From DATKNA01 sp035541595 (GTDB taxonomy: Bacteria > Actinomycetota > Actinomycetes > Actinomycetales > Kineosporiaceae): a stretch of 11,989 bases of DNA. This document shows positions 1 through 7,262 of this stretch, piece by piece. A program made the position numbers and the translations under genes. The number at the start of each line of letters is the position of its first letter. The first letter of the stretch is position 1. The stretch lies in NCBI GenBank assembly GCA_035541595.1, contig DATKNA010000356.1:1-11989 (forward strand), in the 5' to 3' direction. A model generated the notes under the pieces. That model was not told the DNA's origin, did not search any database, and worked only from the letters and a program-made list of their open reading frames with translations.

Positions 1-1
1 G

Positions 2-592
2 CTGGCGGGCCGGATGACGCTCTCGGTGCGCTTCCTGTGGACCGCGAACGCCGAGGACGGCGAGCGCTGGTTCGCGCGGATCCGGAAGGTGGCCAGGCCG
101 GTCCTGGACGGCGTCGGGGTGCATCCCTACCCGGCGATCGACGGCGTCCACACCGACCCGATCGACCCCACGCCGGCGCACGAGGACTCGACGCTGCTGC
201 ACACCTTCGACGAGCGCGCCGCCGACGCTCTGCTCGGCGTCGCCGGTCCCGACGCGGGCTCGCCGCAGGTGCTCGTCGAGATCCGGCAGCTGGGCGGGGC
301 CTACGCGCTCGACGGACGGTACCCCTGCGCCTTCGACCACCGCGCCGCCGGGTACAGCCTGCTCGCCGTCGGCATCGACGGGGTCCCGGGCGTACAGGAG
401 CACGCCCGGCGACTGATCTCGGCCATGCGACCCTGGGACACCGGCCGGGTGTGGCCGAACTTCGCGCCGCCCCACGACGCGGAATCGGCCCGCAGGGCCT
501 ACACGCCCGCGACCCTGGCGCGACTGGCCGACGTCACGGCCACGTACGACCCGCACCGGGTGATGCAGGCGGCGAGCTACACCCGGGCCTGA
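2..592 (+). CDS. FAD-linked oxidase, C-terminal part (berberine-bridge type), 5' partial
   Basis: This is the C-terminal 196 residues of a probable FAD-dependent oxidoreductase of the PCMH/berberine-bridge enzyme (BBE) class, which oxidises small organic substrates with a covalently or tightly bound flavin. The frame is open to the left edge (residues L-A-G-R precede the first ATG at 14), so the true start and the FAD-binding domain lie outside the window; the ATG at 14 is internal. Visible traits are a substrate-domain segment with VEIRQLGGA and a later YSLLAVGID strand, then a BBE-like tail with LARLADVTATYDPHRVM, matching the family pattern of a Tyr-Asp-Pro followed by a hydrophobic residue near the C-terminus. 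The substrate cannot be inferred. The gene converges on the histidine kinase, with repeats and a large palindrome between them. Family assignment is fairly secure; the specific reaction is unknown. Confidence 0.8.
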   Translation: MAGRMTLSVRFLWTANAEDGERWFARIRKVARPVLDGVGVHPYPAIDGVHTDPIDPTPAHEDSTLLHTFDERAADALLGVAGPDAGSPQVLVEIRQLGGAYALDGRYPCAFDHRAAGYSLLAVGIDGVPGVQEHARRLISAMRPWDTGRVWPNFAPPHDAESARRAYTPATLARLADVTATYDPHRVMQAASYTRA

Positions 593-604
593 CGCAGCTG
601 CACG

Positions 605-671
605 CGTACCGTCCGACCCGTACCGTCCGACCCGTCCGCCGGTCCCGTCCCCGGAAGACCCGTCCCCGGAA
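605..671. repeat. Short direct repeats after the FAD oxidase gene
   Basis: Two exact tandem copies of a 14-base unit (CGTACCGTCCGACC) occupy 605-618 and 619-632, and a partial third begins at 633. Directly after them a second unit, CCCGTCCCCGGAA, occurs at 644-656 and again at 659-671, a 15-base period. These lie 12 bases past the stop codon of the oxidase and just before the palindrome. They could come from replication slippage in an unconstrained spacer. No function is evident. Confidence 0.75.
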
Positions 672-684
672 CGACCGGGCACCT

Positions 685-734
685 CATTGCGATCATGCAC
701 CTCGCGGCGCGCCGCGAGGTGCATGATCGCAATG
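685..734. repeat. Perfect 50-bp palindrome between convergent genes
   Basis: Positions 685-709 and 710-734 are exact reverse complements (25-bp arms, no spacer), beginning CATTGCGATCATGCACC on the left. The arms run from AT-containing outer parts to a GC-only core, CGGCGCGCCG at 705-714. The element lies between the ends of two converging genes, so a transcript from either side would form the same long hairpin. That is consistent with a bidirectional terminator, although neither side is followed by a run of T. It could also be a member of a dispersed extragenic palindrome family, which cannot be judged from one copy. Confidence 0.85.
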
Positions 735-778
735 GTTTGGGTGATCGTCGTGGGGGGCGGGGGGTGGTGGCCGGCGGG

Positions 779-2476
779 TCAGCGGGGGTCGTCCAGGGAG
801 GCCCACCATCGCAGGCGCGCTCCGCCTCCCGCGCGCGGTTCGAGCGCGCAGCCGCCGTCCAGCCGGCGGGCGCGCGCCGTCATGGTGGCCGTACCCAGCC
901 CCGCGACGTCGTCAGGGCCGGGCCCGATGCCGTCGTCCTCCACGAGGAGGCTGAGCCGCCACCGGCCCGTATCGGCGGCCAGCGTGACCTGGGCGTGCGA
1001 CGCGTGCGCGTGCCGGGCGACGTTGCTCAGCGCCTCCCGCAGCACCGCGAGCACCTCGGGCACGGACTTCTCCGGCACCGTGCTGTCCAGCGGGCCCTCG
1101 AAGGTCAGCTCGGGTTCGAACCCGAGCGCCGGCACCGCCTCGGAGACCACCCGCAGCGCCTCACCGCGCAGCCCCGTCGCCCGCTCCTCCGGCTCCTGCA
1201 GGGAGAAGATCGTCTGCCGGATCGCGCGGATCGTGCCGTCGAGATCGTCGATGAACGCGGACAGCCGCTCGCGGGTCTGCTCGGACTCGACCCGCGCGGA
1301 GAGGCCCTGCAGGCCCAGGCCGACGGCGAAGAGCCGCTGGATGACGAGGTCGTGCAGGTCCTCCGCGATCCGGGTCCGGTCCTCGAGCACCGCCAGTCGC
1401 TGCCGGTCCGCGGTCGCCCGGGCGGACTCGACCGCCAGCGCCGCGTTCCCGGCGAAGGAGGTGATCACGCGCCGGTCCTCGTCGGTGAACGGCGGGCCCG
1501 AGGCGTCCCGGACGGCGGCCAGCATCCCCCCAAGGGTGCTGCCGGCGACCAGCGGGACGACGACCGACGGCCGCCTCCTGTCGAGCACCGACGGCCCCCC
1601 CGCTGCCGGCTCGAGGGCCGGGGCGTCACCCTCGTCCTCACCGCGGTCGCCCTCGTGGTCGCTCACGGTGACGTATGCGCGGCCCGGGTACTCGAGCTCG
1701 ACGATCTCCTTGGCGCCGTGCACCGCGCGCACCGTGAACCCCTCCTCCGCGGGCAGGAGCAGGACGGCGGCATCGGCCACCGAGAGCTCGGCCGCCTTCC
1801 TGACGACGAGCCGGGCCGTCTCGTCGGCGTCCGCGCCCGCCAGCAGGCGGGAGGTGACCTGCGAGGCGGCGGTGAGCCACGCCTCGCGCCGGTGCAGCTC
1901 CTCGAAGAGCCGGGAGTTCTCCACGGCGACGCCGGCGGCGGCGGCCAGGGCCACGACGACGTCCTCGTCGCGCTCGGTGAACTCCCCACCGCCGATCTTC
2001 TCCGTGAGGTAGAGGTTCCCGAAGACGGCGCCCCTCGACCGCACGGGAACCCCGAGGAACGTCGTCATCGGCGGATGGTGCGGCGGGAATCCCACCGACC
2101 CCCCGTGCTTGGACAGGTCCGCGATCCGCAGCGGGCGGGGGTCCCGGATGAGGACGCCGAGGATGCCGTGCCCGGTCGGCAGCTGGCCGATGCGTGCCCG
2201 CAGATCGTCGTCGACACCTGCGGTGACGAACTGGCTGAGCCGCCCGTTCCCGCCGATCACACCGAGGGCGCCGTACCGGGCGCCGGCCAGGTCGACGGCG
2301 AGCTCGACGATCCGCCGCAAGGTGTCGGGCAGGCTGAGGTCACTGGCCACCGACACGACGGCGTCCAGCAGTCGCCGCAGCCGGTCCTCGACGTCGAGCA
2401 CGTCCTCGGCGCGAGCCACGAGCTCGCGCAGCAGGGCCTCGACGTGCAGACCCGGCAGGCTCTCCTCCTGGCCCAT
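779..2476 (-). CDS. devS: DevS/DosT-like GAF-GAF haem sensor histidine kinase
   Basis: A 565-aa cytoplasmic sensor kinase with no membrane segment. It has GAF-A (about 50-190), GAF-B (about 210-355), a HisKA_3 dimerisation region and a HATPase_c domain. The phosphoacceptor is probably H375 in RIAEDLHDLVIQRLF, the ATP-site N-box has N485 (REALSN), and the G1 box is DDGIG near 514-518. GAF-A contains GFPPHHPPM and FGNLYLTEK. Aligned from memory to M. tuberculosis DevS, H134 falls on haem ligand H149 and Y156 on distal Y171, with the same 22-residue spacing, so it probably binds haem and senses O2, NO, CO or redox state. The ATG at 2476 is chosen because GGAGG (2484-2488) sits 7 bases upstream; an in-frame GTG at 2518 would add 14 unconserved residues. 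It is divergent from the DevR-like regulator, its likely phosphotransfer partner. Family is secure; haem binding is inferred. Confidence 0.92.
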   Translation of the reverse strand: MGQEESLPGLHVEALLRELVARAEDVLDVEDRLRRLLDAVVSVASDLSLPDTLRRIVELAVDLAGARYGALGVIGGNGRLSQFVTAGVDDDLRARIGQLPTGHGILGVLIRDPRPLRIADLSKHGGSVGFPPHHPPMTTFLGVPVRSRGAVFGNLYLTEKIGGGEFTERDEDVVVALAAAAGVAVENSRLFEELHRREAWLTAASQVTSRLLAGADADETARLVVRKAAELSVADAAVLLLPAEEGFTVRAVHGAKEIVELEYPGRAYVTVSDHEGDRGEDEGDAPALEPAAGGPSVLDRRRPSVVVPLVAGSTLGGMLAAVRDASGPPFTDEDRRVITSFAGNAALAVESARATADRQRLAVLEDRTRIAEDLHDLVIQRLFAVGLGLQGLSARVESEQTRERLSAFIDDLDGTIRAIRQTIFSLQEPEERATGLRGEALRVVSEAVPALGFEPELTFEGPLDSTVPEKSVPEVLAVLREALSNVARHAHASHAQVTLAADTGRWRLSLLVEDDGIGPGPDDVAGLGTATMTARARRLDGGCALEPRAGGGARLRWWASLDDPR

Positions 2477-2524
2477 CCCGGTTCCTCCCGCTCGCTGCGG
2501 CCCGGCCCCGGCCGCCACGTCCCG

Positions 2525-2530
2525 ATCCTA
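2525..2530 (-). promoter_or_regulatory. Probable -10 element for the histidine kinase
   Basis: TAGGAT on the minus strand fits the actinobacterial sigma-70 type -10 pattern TANNNT. Transcription would begin near 2518, giving a leader of about 40 bases before the ATG at 2476, with the GGAGG ribosome binding site inside it. No convincing -35 hexamer is visible at the usual spacing. The assignment rests on position and the hexamer alone. Confidence 0.45.
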
Positions 2531-2590
2531 GGGCTGCCACCTCCGGGGGGATTGCCGAGCGCTGGTCCGTGCCTCCAGGTCAGGGGCACA

Positions 2591-2596
2591 TAGGCT
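2591..2596 (+). promoter_or_regulatory. Probable -10 element giving a leaderless devR transcript
   Basis: TAGGCT (TANNNT pattern) ends 7 bases before the GTG start at 2604. Transcription starting at or next to that GTG would give a leaderless mRNA, which is common in actinobacteria. Consistent with this, there is no properly spaced Shine-Dalgarno sequence: the only purine stretch, AGGGG at 2597-2601, ends 2 bases before the start. No clear -35 hexamer is seen. Confidence 0.5.
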
Positions 2597-2603
2597 AGGG
2601 GTC

Positions 2604-3239
2604 GTGATCCGCGTGTTCCTGCTCGACGACCACGAGGTGGTCCGGCGTGGCCTCGCCGCCCTGCTCGAGTCGACCGACGACATCCAGGTGGTGGGGGAGT
2701 CCGGCTCGGCGCAGGAGGCGACGCGCATCATCCCCGCGCTGCGTCCCGACGTCGCCGTGCTCGACCAGCGTCTGCCCGACGGCAACGGTGTCGACGTCTG
2801 TCGCGACGTCCGGTCCCAGGACCCGACGATCAAGGCGCTGATGCTCACGTCGTACCAGGACGACGAGGCGCTGTTCAACTCGATCATGGCCGGCGCCTCC
2901 GGCTATCTCCTCAAGCAGGTCCGCGGCCACGACCTGGTCGAGGCGATCCGGACGGTGGCGGCCGGCGGCAGCCTGCTCGACCCGGCGGTGACGCAGCGGG
3001 TGCTCGAGCGGATCCGGACCGGCGCCGACCGTGAGCCGGAGGAGCTCGCCGCGCTGACCCCGCAGGAGCGGCGCATCCTCGAGCTGATCGCCCAGGGCAT
3101 GACGAACCGGCAGATCGGCGCCGAGATGTTCCTCGCCGAGAAGACGGTCAAGAACTACGTCTCCAGCCTGCTGGCCAAGCTGGGGCTCGAGCGCCGTACC
3201 CAGGCCGCGGTCCTCGCGAACAAGCTGCTCGGCTCCTGA
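2604..3239 (+). CDS. devR: DevR/DosR-like NarL-family response regulator
   Basis: A 211-aa two-component transcription regulator. The receiver domain (about 1-118) has the acidic pair D8-D9, phospho-acceptor D54 in VAVLDQRLPDGNG, T82 and the conserved lysine K104, at the same numbers as I recall for M. tuberculosis DosR. A linker leads to a LuxR/NarL helix-turn-helix (about 149-205). Its recognition-helix segment FLAEKTVKNYVS, followed by LLAKLGLERRTQAAV, is nearly the same as in DosR, so the DNA target is probably similar too. The start is a GTG lying 7 bases after a -10-like TAGGCT, suggesting a leaderless message. It is divergent from the DevS-like kinase, 127 bases apart, and converges on the CoA-transferase gene. 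Expected action is activation of genes with DosR-type boxes under low oxygen or NO; one such box is at 7752-7766. Family call is very secure; regulon membership is inferred. Confidence 0.94.
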   Translation: MIRVFLLDDHEVVRRGLAALLESTDDIQVVGESGSAQEATRIIPALRPDVAVLDQRLPDGNGVDVCRDVRSQDPTIKALMLTSYQDDEALFNSIMAGASGYLLKQVRGHDLVEAIRTVAAGGSLLDPAVTQRVLERIRTGADREPEELAALTPQERRILELIAQGMTNRQIGAEMFLAEKTVKNYVSSLLAKLGLERRTQAAVLANKLLGS

Positions 3240-3307
3240 CGCAGCCGATTCGGCATCTCTGGGGTGTCCATCTCTCGCGAAGGTGACGCCGAGAGCCTTT
3301 CGTCGCG

Positions 3308-4558
3308 TCACATGAGGCCGAGGAAGTGCGCCTCCTCGCGCAGCTCGTCGCGCACCCGGGGGTGTGCCGCCTGGTCGATGATCTCGCGGGCCTGCGCCTC
3401 CTGGTCGAGGCCCCACACCTGGGCGAGCCCTCTCTCCGTGACGATCGCGCTCGGCTGGAACGACGTCGCCGGCTCCTCCAGCAGCGGCACCACCGTCGAG
3501 ACGTCGGCCCGCGGATGCCACGACCGCAGCGCGAGGAACGCCTGCCCGCCCGGGGAGTGCAGCGCGCCCACGAGGAAGTCCGTCTGCCCCCCGAACCCGG
3601 AGTAGATCCGGGCCTGCAACCGGGAGGCGTTCGCCTGCCCGAACAGGTCGACCTGCAACGCCGAGTTGATCGACACCATCGACGGCCGCTGCGCGATGAG
3701 GCCGGGGTCGTTCGTCCGCTCGGTGCGCAGCATCCGGACCCGCTCGTTCCGGTCGACCCAGCGGTAGAGGTCCGGCGTCCCGAACAGGAACGACGCGACG
3801 AGGGCCGCGTCCGGATCGAGTGCGCCGGCCTCGTCGAGGCGGAGCACCCCGTCGCTGAACATCTCCGTCCAGATCTTCAAGCCGCGGCGCCGGACCAGCC
3901 CGGGCAGCACGGCGTCCGGCACGGCCCCGATGCCGAGCTGCAGGGTGGCGCCGTCCGGGACCAGGGCCGACACCCGCTCCCCGATGACCCGTGAGTCGTC
4001 GTCGAGGTCGCCGCCGCCCTGCTTGCGCAGCGCGACGTCGACCTCGACACCGACGTCGACGAGGTCCAGGGACAGCTCGGCGTCTCCGAAGGTGTACGGC
4101 ATCCGGGGATTGATCTGGGCGATGACGACCCCACCGCGGGCCTTGGCGGCCTCGATCGCCGCCGGCAGCAGGTTGACCTCGACGCCCAGCGACACCTTTC
4201 CGCGCCACGGCACGGACGTGTGCACCAGGACCACGTCCGGCGGCAGCGTCCTGGCGAACAGTGTCGGGACCAGCGACAGCCGGCTGGGCACGTACGAGAG
4301 CCGGGCCGAGTGCCGCATGCCCGGCCCGACGAACGACGTCTCGTGGACCACGCCCTCCCGATCGGGGATCCCCGGCTGGGCGTTGAGCATGCAGATCCGG
4401 TACTCGGGAAGCGCCGCGTCGACGGCTTCCACCAACTCCAGCGGCGTCGCGAAGTTCCCCGACGCCACGATCCGCGGCGTGCGCCGGACTCCGTCCCCTC
4501 CGCCGGGGAGCCCGTCTCCCAGCAGGCCGGCGAGGTCCTCCAGACGTGCCTCACGCAT
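3308..4558 (-). CDS. Acetyl-CoA hydrolase/transferase family protein (family I CoA-transferase)
   Basis: A 416-aa enzyme of the acetyl-CoA hydrolase / 4-hydroxybutyrate CoA-transferase family, which moves CoA between carboxylic acids or hydrolyses acyl-CoA in the cytoplasm. The N-terminal domain includes VHTSVPWRGKVSLGVEVN and QINPRMPYTFGD. The C-terminal domain has the CoA-site loop QLGIGAVPDAV (about 207-217), the probable catalytic glutamate E232 in WTEMFSDGV, SINSALQVDLFGQANA, and the glycine-rich SGFGGQTDFLVGA. Length is close to the family norm. The ATG at 4558 has AGGAGG (4564-4569) 5 bases upstream; a GTG directly before it (4561) is less well spaced. It follows the mgtA-like gene by 61 bases on the same strand, so co-transcription is likely. 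A role in recycling CoA from fermentation acids under low oxygen would fit the neighbouring DevR/DevS pair, but the substrate is not determined. Confidence 0.88.
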   Translation of the reverse strand: MREARLEDLAGLLGDGLPGGGDGVRRTPRIVASGNFATPLELVEAVDAALPEYRICMLNAQPGIPDREGVVHETSFVGPGMRHSARLSYVPSRLSLVPTLFARTLPPDVVLVHTSVPWRGKVSLGVEVNLLPAAIEAAKARGGVVIAQINPRMPYTFGDAELSLDLVDVGVEVDVALRKQGGGDLDDDSRVIGERVSALVPDGATLQLGIGAVPDAVLPGLVRRRGLKIWTEMFSDGVLRLDEAGALDPDAALVASFLFGTPDLYRWVDRNERVRMLRTERTNDPGLIAQRPSMVSINSALQVDLFGQANASRLQARIYSGFGGQTDFLVGALHSPGGQAFLALRSWHPRADVSTVVPLLEEPATSFQPSAIVTERGLAQVWGLDQEAQAREIIDQAAHPRVRDELREEAHFLGLM

Positions 4559-4619
4559 CACGTCCTCCTCCCGGTGACCTTCCTCGGGGCCCGGCCGGGT
4601 TCCCGCCGGACAGGTCCGA

Positions 4620-7259
4620 TCATCGCGTACCTACGGCCGGGCGGCTTCCGAAGCGCGAAGCGCGCCGGTGGACGCGCCGTACCCGGGTGCGGGCCGGTCG
4701 TGCGAGCCGCTGCGCGGGTGGGGTGACCGGGGCGCGGCCGGCCACGGGTACGGTGCGGTAGTACCACGTCTTCGCGAGCTCGATGATCGAGAGATAGGCC
4801 GCGACGAATCCGACGACCAGCGCGTAGAACGAGCCCGGCAGCGGGGCGAACCCGAGCGGGCCGGCCAGCGGGGTCGCCGGGATGATCGCGCCGACCAGCG
4901 CCACGCCGATGGCCGACAGCGCCAACGGCAGGCTCGGCCGGCTGCGCCAGAACGGTACCCGCCGAGTACGGATCGCGAAGATGACCATGCACTGGGTGGC
5001 GAGCGACTCCACGAACCACCCGGACCGGAACAGCGGCGGCGAAGCGTCGAACACCCGCAGCATGACGATGAACGTCAGGATGTCGAAGATCGAGCTGATC
5101 GGGCCGAAGACGACCATGAACCGGCGGATCGCGGAGATGTCCCAGTGCGATGGCCGGCGCAGCTGCTCCTCGTCGACCTCGTCGGTGGGGATGGTCAGCT
5201 GGCTGGTGTCGTACAGCAGGTTGTTGAGCAGGATCTGGGAGGGCAGCATCGGCAGGAAGGTCAGGAACGCCGACGCACCGGCCGCGCTGATCATGTTGCC
5301 GAGGTTGCTCGACGTCCCCATCATCACGTACTTGATGGTGTTGGCGAAGATCCGCCGGCCCTCGCTGACGCCGTCCGCGAGCACGTCGAGGTCCTTCTCG
5401 AGCAGGATCACGTCGGCCGCGTCCTTGGCGACGTCGGTGCCGCTGTCGACCGAGATGCCGACGTCGGCCGCGTGCAGCGCGAGCGCGTCGTTGACGCCGT
5501 CGCCGAGGAAGCTCACCACGGCGCCGCCGCGCCGCTCGGCGCGCACGATCCGCGCCTTGTGCTCCGGGCTGACCCGGGCGAAGACCCGGGCCTCGCGGAC
5601 CAGGCCCGCGAGCGCGTCGTCGTCGGCGGCGTCGATGTCCTGGCCGCTCAGCACGCTGCCCGAGCCGAGGGTCAGGCCCAGCTCCGTGCAGACGCGGGCC
5701 GCGACCGCGGCGTTGTCCCCGGTGACGACCTTGACCGCGATGCCCAGGTCGGCCAGCCGCGCCAGCGCGGCCCGGGCCGAGGGCTTGGCGGGATCGAGGA
5801 ACACCAGCAGGCCGCGCACCTCGAGGTCGCGCTCGTCGTCCGGGCCGACCGCCGTCGCGTCGGGCACCGGGCGGGTGGCCACGGCCACCACCCGGTTGCC
5901 GGCGGAGAACTCGCGGTCGGCCGCGGCGCGGACGGCGTCCGGCACCGTCTTGGCCCGCTGGAAGACCGATTCCGGGGCTCCCTTGGTCACCAGCAGCCGC
6001 TCGCCGGAGGGGCTGTCGACCAGCACCGTCACGAGGCGCCGGTCGTGGTCGAACGGCAGCACCGAGAGCCGCCGGTAGGCGGCCGCCGCGTCCCGCTCGG
6101 CCGGCGCCGTCACGCCCGCCCAGAGCGCGGCGTCCAGGGGGTTGCCGCTGGCCACCGCACCGTCGCTGCCGGCCGTGACCTCGCTGGCGACGAGCCCGAG
6201 CACGGCCGGGGCGGCGTCCTGGGAGCCGTCCGCCCCGATCGAGCGCATGAAGGCGATCCGGCCCTCGGTCAGCGTCCCGGTCTTGTCGGTGAGCAACACG
6301 TCGATGTCACCCAGGTCCTCGATGCACACCAGCCGCTTGACCAGCACGTGGCGGCGGGCGAGCGCCCGCGACCCCGCCGACAGGCTGGTCGAGACGATCG
6401 CGGGCAGGAGCTGGGGCGAGATCCCGATGGCGATGGCGAGGGAGAACATCAGGGCGTCGAGCACCGGTTGGTGCCGCGCCACGTTGATGACGAAGACCAC
6501 GACCGTCAGCACCGCCGCGACCTGGACCAGCAGCATGCTGAACCGGCGCAGTCCGGCCTGGAACGCGGTCTCGGGCTCGTGGTCGCCCAGGTCGGCGGCG
6601 ATCCGGCCGAAGGCGGCGCGGGTCCCGGTCGCGACGACCACGGCCCGGGCGGACCCGGCCTGCACGACCGTCCCCATCAGCGCGCAGCTCGTCAGGTCGC
6701 CCAGCCCGGTGCCCGCCGGCACCGCGGCGGCCTGCTTCTCCGCCGGCAGCGACTCGCCGGTGAGCACCGACTCGTCGCAGGCCAGGCCGGCGGTGTCCAG
6801 GAGCCGGACGTCAGCCGGCACGACCTCGCCGAGGTGGAGGTCGATGACGTCGCCCGGCACGAGGTCGGCGACGTCGACCTCCCGCGCCCGGCCGCCCCGG
6901 ACGACGATCGCCCGGTGCCGCACCTGCTCGTGCAGGGCCGCCGCGGAGCGCTCGGCGCGGTACTCGTTGATGAAGCCGAGGCCGACCGAGGCGAGCAGGA
7001 TGACGCCGATGATGATGGCGTCCGTCCGGTCGCCGAGGATTCCGGAGAGGGCGGCCGTGACCGCCAGCAGGAGCAGCAGCGGCGACTTGAGCTGCCGCCA
7101 CAGCACCGGCAGCGCGCGGGCCCGGTGGACGCGCAGGACGTTCGGCCCTGCATCGGCGAGCCGGCGTCGCGCCTCGTCGTCGGTCAGCCCGCCCGCGCCG
7201 CTGCCGAGCGCGTGCAGGACCTCGTCCGGAGCCTGTGCCGCGGCGGTCGCGATGTCCAC
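4620..7259 (-). CDS. mgtA: MgtA-like P-type ATPase (P3B Mg2+ importer family)
   Basis: An 879-aa ion-pumping ATPase with about ten membrane helices. Order: N-terminal cytoplasmic segment, helices near 60-76 and 80-98, actuator domain with TGES (167-170), helices near 243-260 and 268-290 with SPQLLP (281-286), phosphorylation site D325 in DKTGTLT, nucleotide domain with KGAPE (426-430), TGDN (513-516), hinge GDGVNDA (586-592), then six C-terminal helices. SNLGNMISAAGASAF and LLYDTSQLTIPTDEVDEEQLRRP are hallmarks of the MgtA/MgtB group, implying Mg2+ or related divalent cation import. The last 40-odd residues form an Arg-rich cytoplasmic tail beyond the family core. The GTG start lies 3 bases after the stop of the upstream 139-aa gene and has no Shine-Dalgarno sequence, so translation is probably coupled to that gene. 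Ion specificity is inferred from family only. Confidence 0.92.
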   Translation of the reverse strand: MDIATAAAQAPDEVLHALGSGAGGLTDDEARRRLADAGPNVLRVHRARALPVLWRQLKSPLLLLLAVTAALSGILGDRTDAIIIGVILLASVGLGFINEYRAERSAAALHEQVRHRAIVVRGGRAREVDVADLVPGDVIDLHLGEVVPADVRLLDTAGLACDESVLTGESLPAEKQAAAVPAGTGLGDLTSCALMGTVVQAGSARAVVVATGTRAAFGRIAADLGDHEPETAFQAGLRRFSMLLVQVAAVLTVVVFVINVARHQPVLDALMFSLAIAIGISPQLLPAIVSTSLSAGSRALARRHVLVKRLVCIEDLGDIDVLLTDKTGTLTEGRIAFMRSIGADGSQDAAPAVLGLVASEVTAGSDGAVASGNPLDAALWAGVTAPAERDAAAAYRRLSVLPFDHDRRLVTVLVDSPSGERLLVTKGAPESVFQRAKTVPDAVRAAADREFSAGNRVVAVATRPVPDATAVGPDDERDLEVRGLLVFLDPAKPSARAALARLADLGIAVKVVTGDNAAVAARVCTELGLTLGSGSVLSGQDIDAADDDALAGLVREARVFARVSPEHKARIVRAERRGGAVVSFLGDGVNDALALHAADVGISVDSGTDVAKDAADVILLEKDLDVLADGVSEGRRIFANTIKYVMMGTSSNLGNMISAAGASAFLTFLPMLPSQILLNNLLYDTSQLTIPTDEVDEEQLRRPSHWDISAIRRFMVVFGPISSIFDILTFIVMLRVFDASPPLFRSGWFVESLATQCMVIFAIRTRRVPFWRSRPSLPLALSAIGVALVGAIIPATPLAGPLGFAPLPGSFYALVVGFVAAYLSIIELAKTWYYRTVPVAGRAPVTPPAQRLARPARTRVRRVHRRASRFGSRPAVGTR

Positions 7260-7262
7260 GGC

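Noticed and set aside
2477..2518. Alternative kinase start at the GTG at 2518
   Set aside because: It adds 14 residues without conservation and lies at or before the likely transcription start. The ATG at 2476 has GGAGG at 7-base spacing.
2509..2523. Possible DosR box upstream of the kinase (minus strand GGGACGTGGCGGCCG)
   Set aside because: It matches only about 8 of 12 defined bases and lacks the CCC half, so it is no better than expected in GC-rich DNA.
3244..3295. Hairpins in the gap between the response regulator and the CoA-transferase (GCCGATTCGGC at 3244-3254; CTCTCG with CGAGAG at 3272-3277 and 3290-3295)
   Set aside because: The stems are short (4-6 bp), one with a 12-base loop, and there is no T-run. 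They may help end transcription but are too weak to call as terminators.
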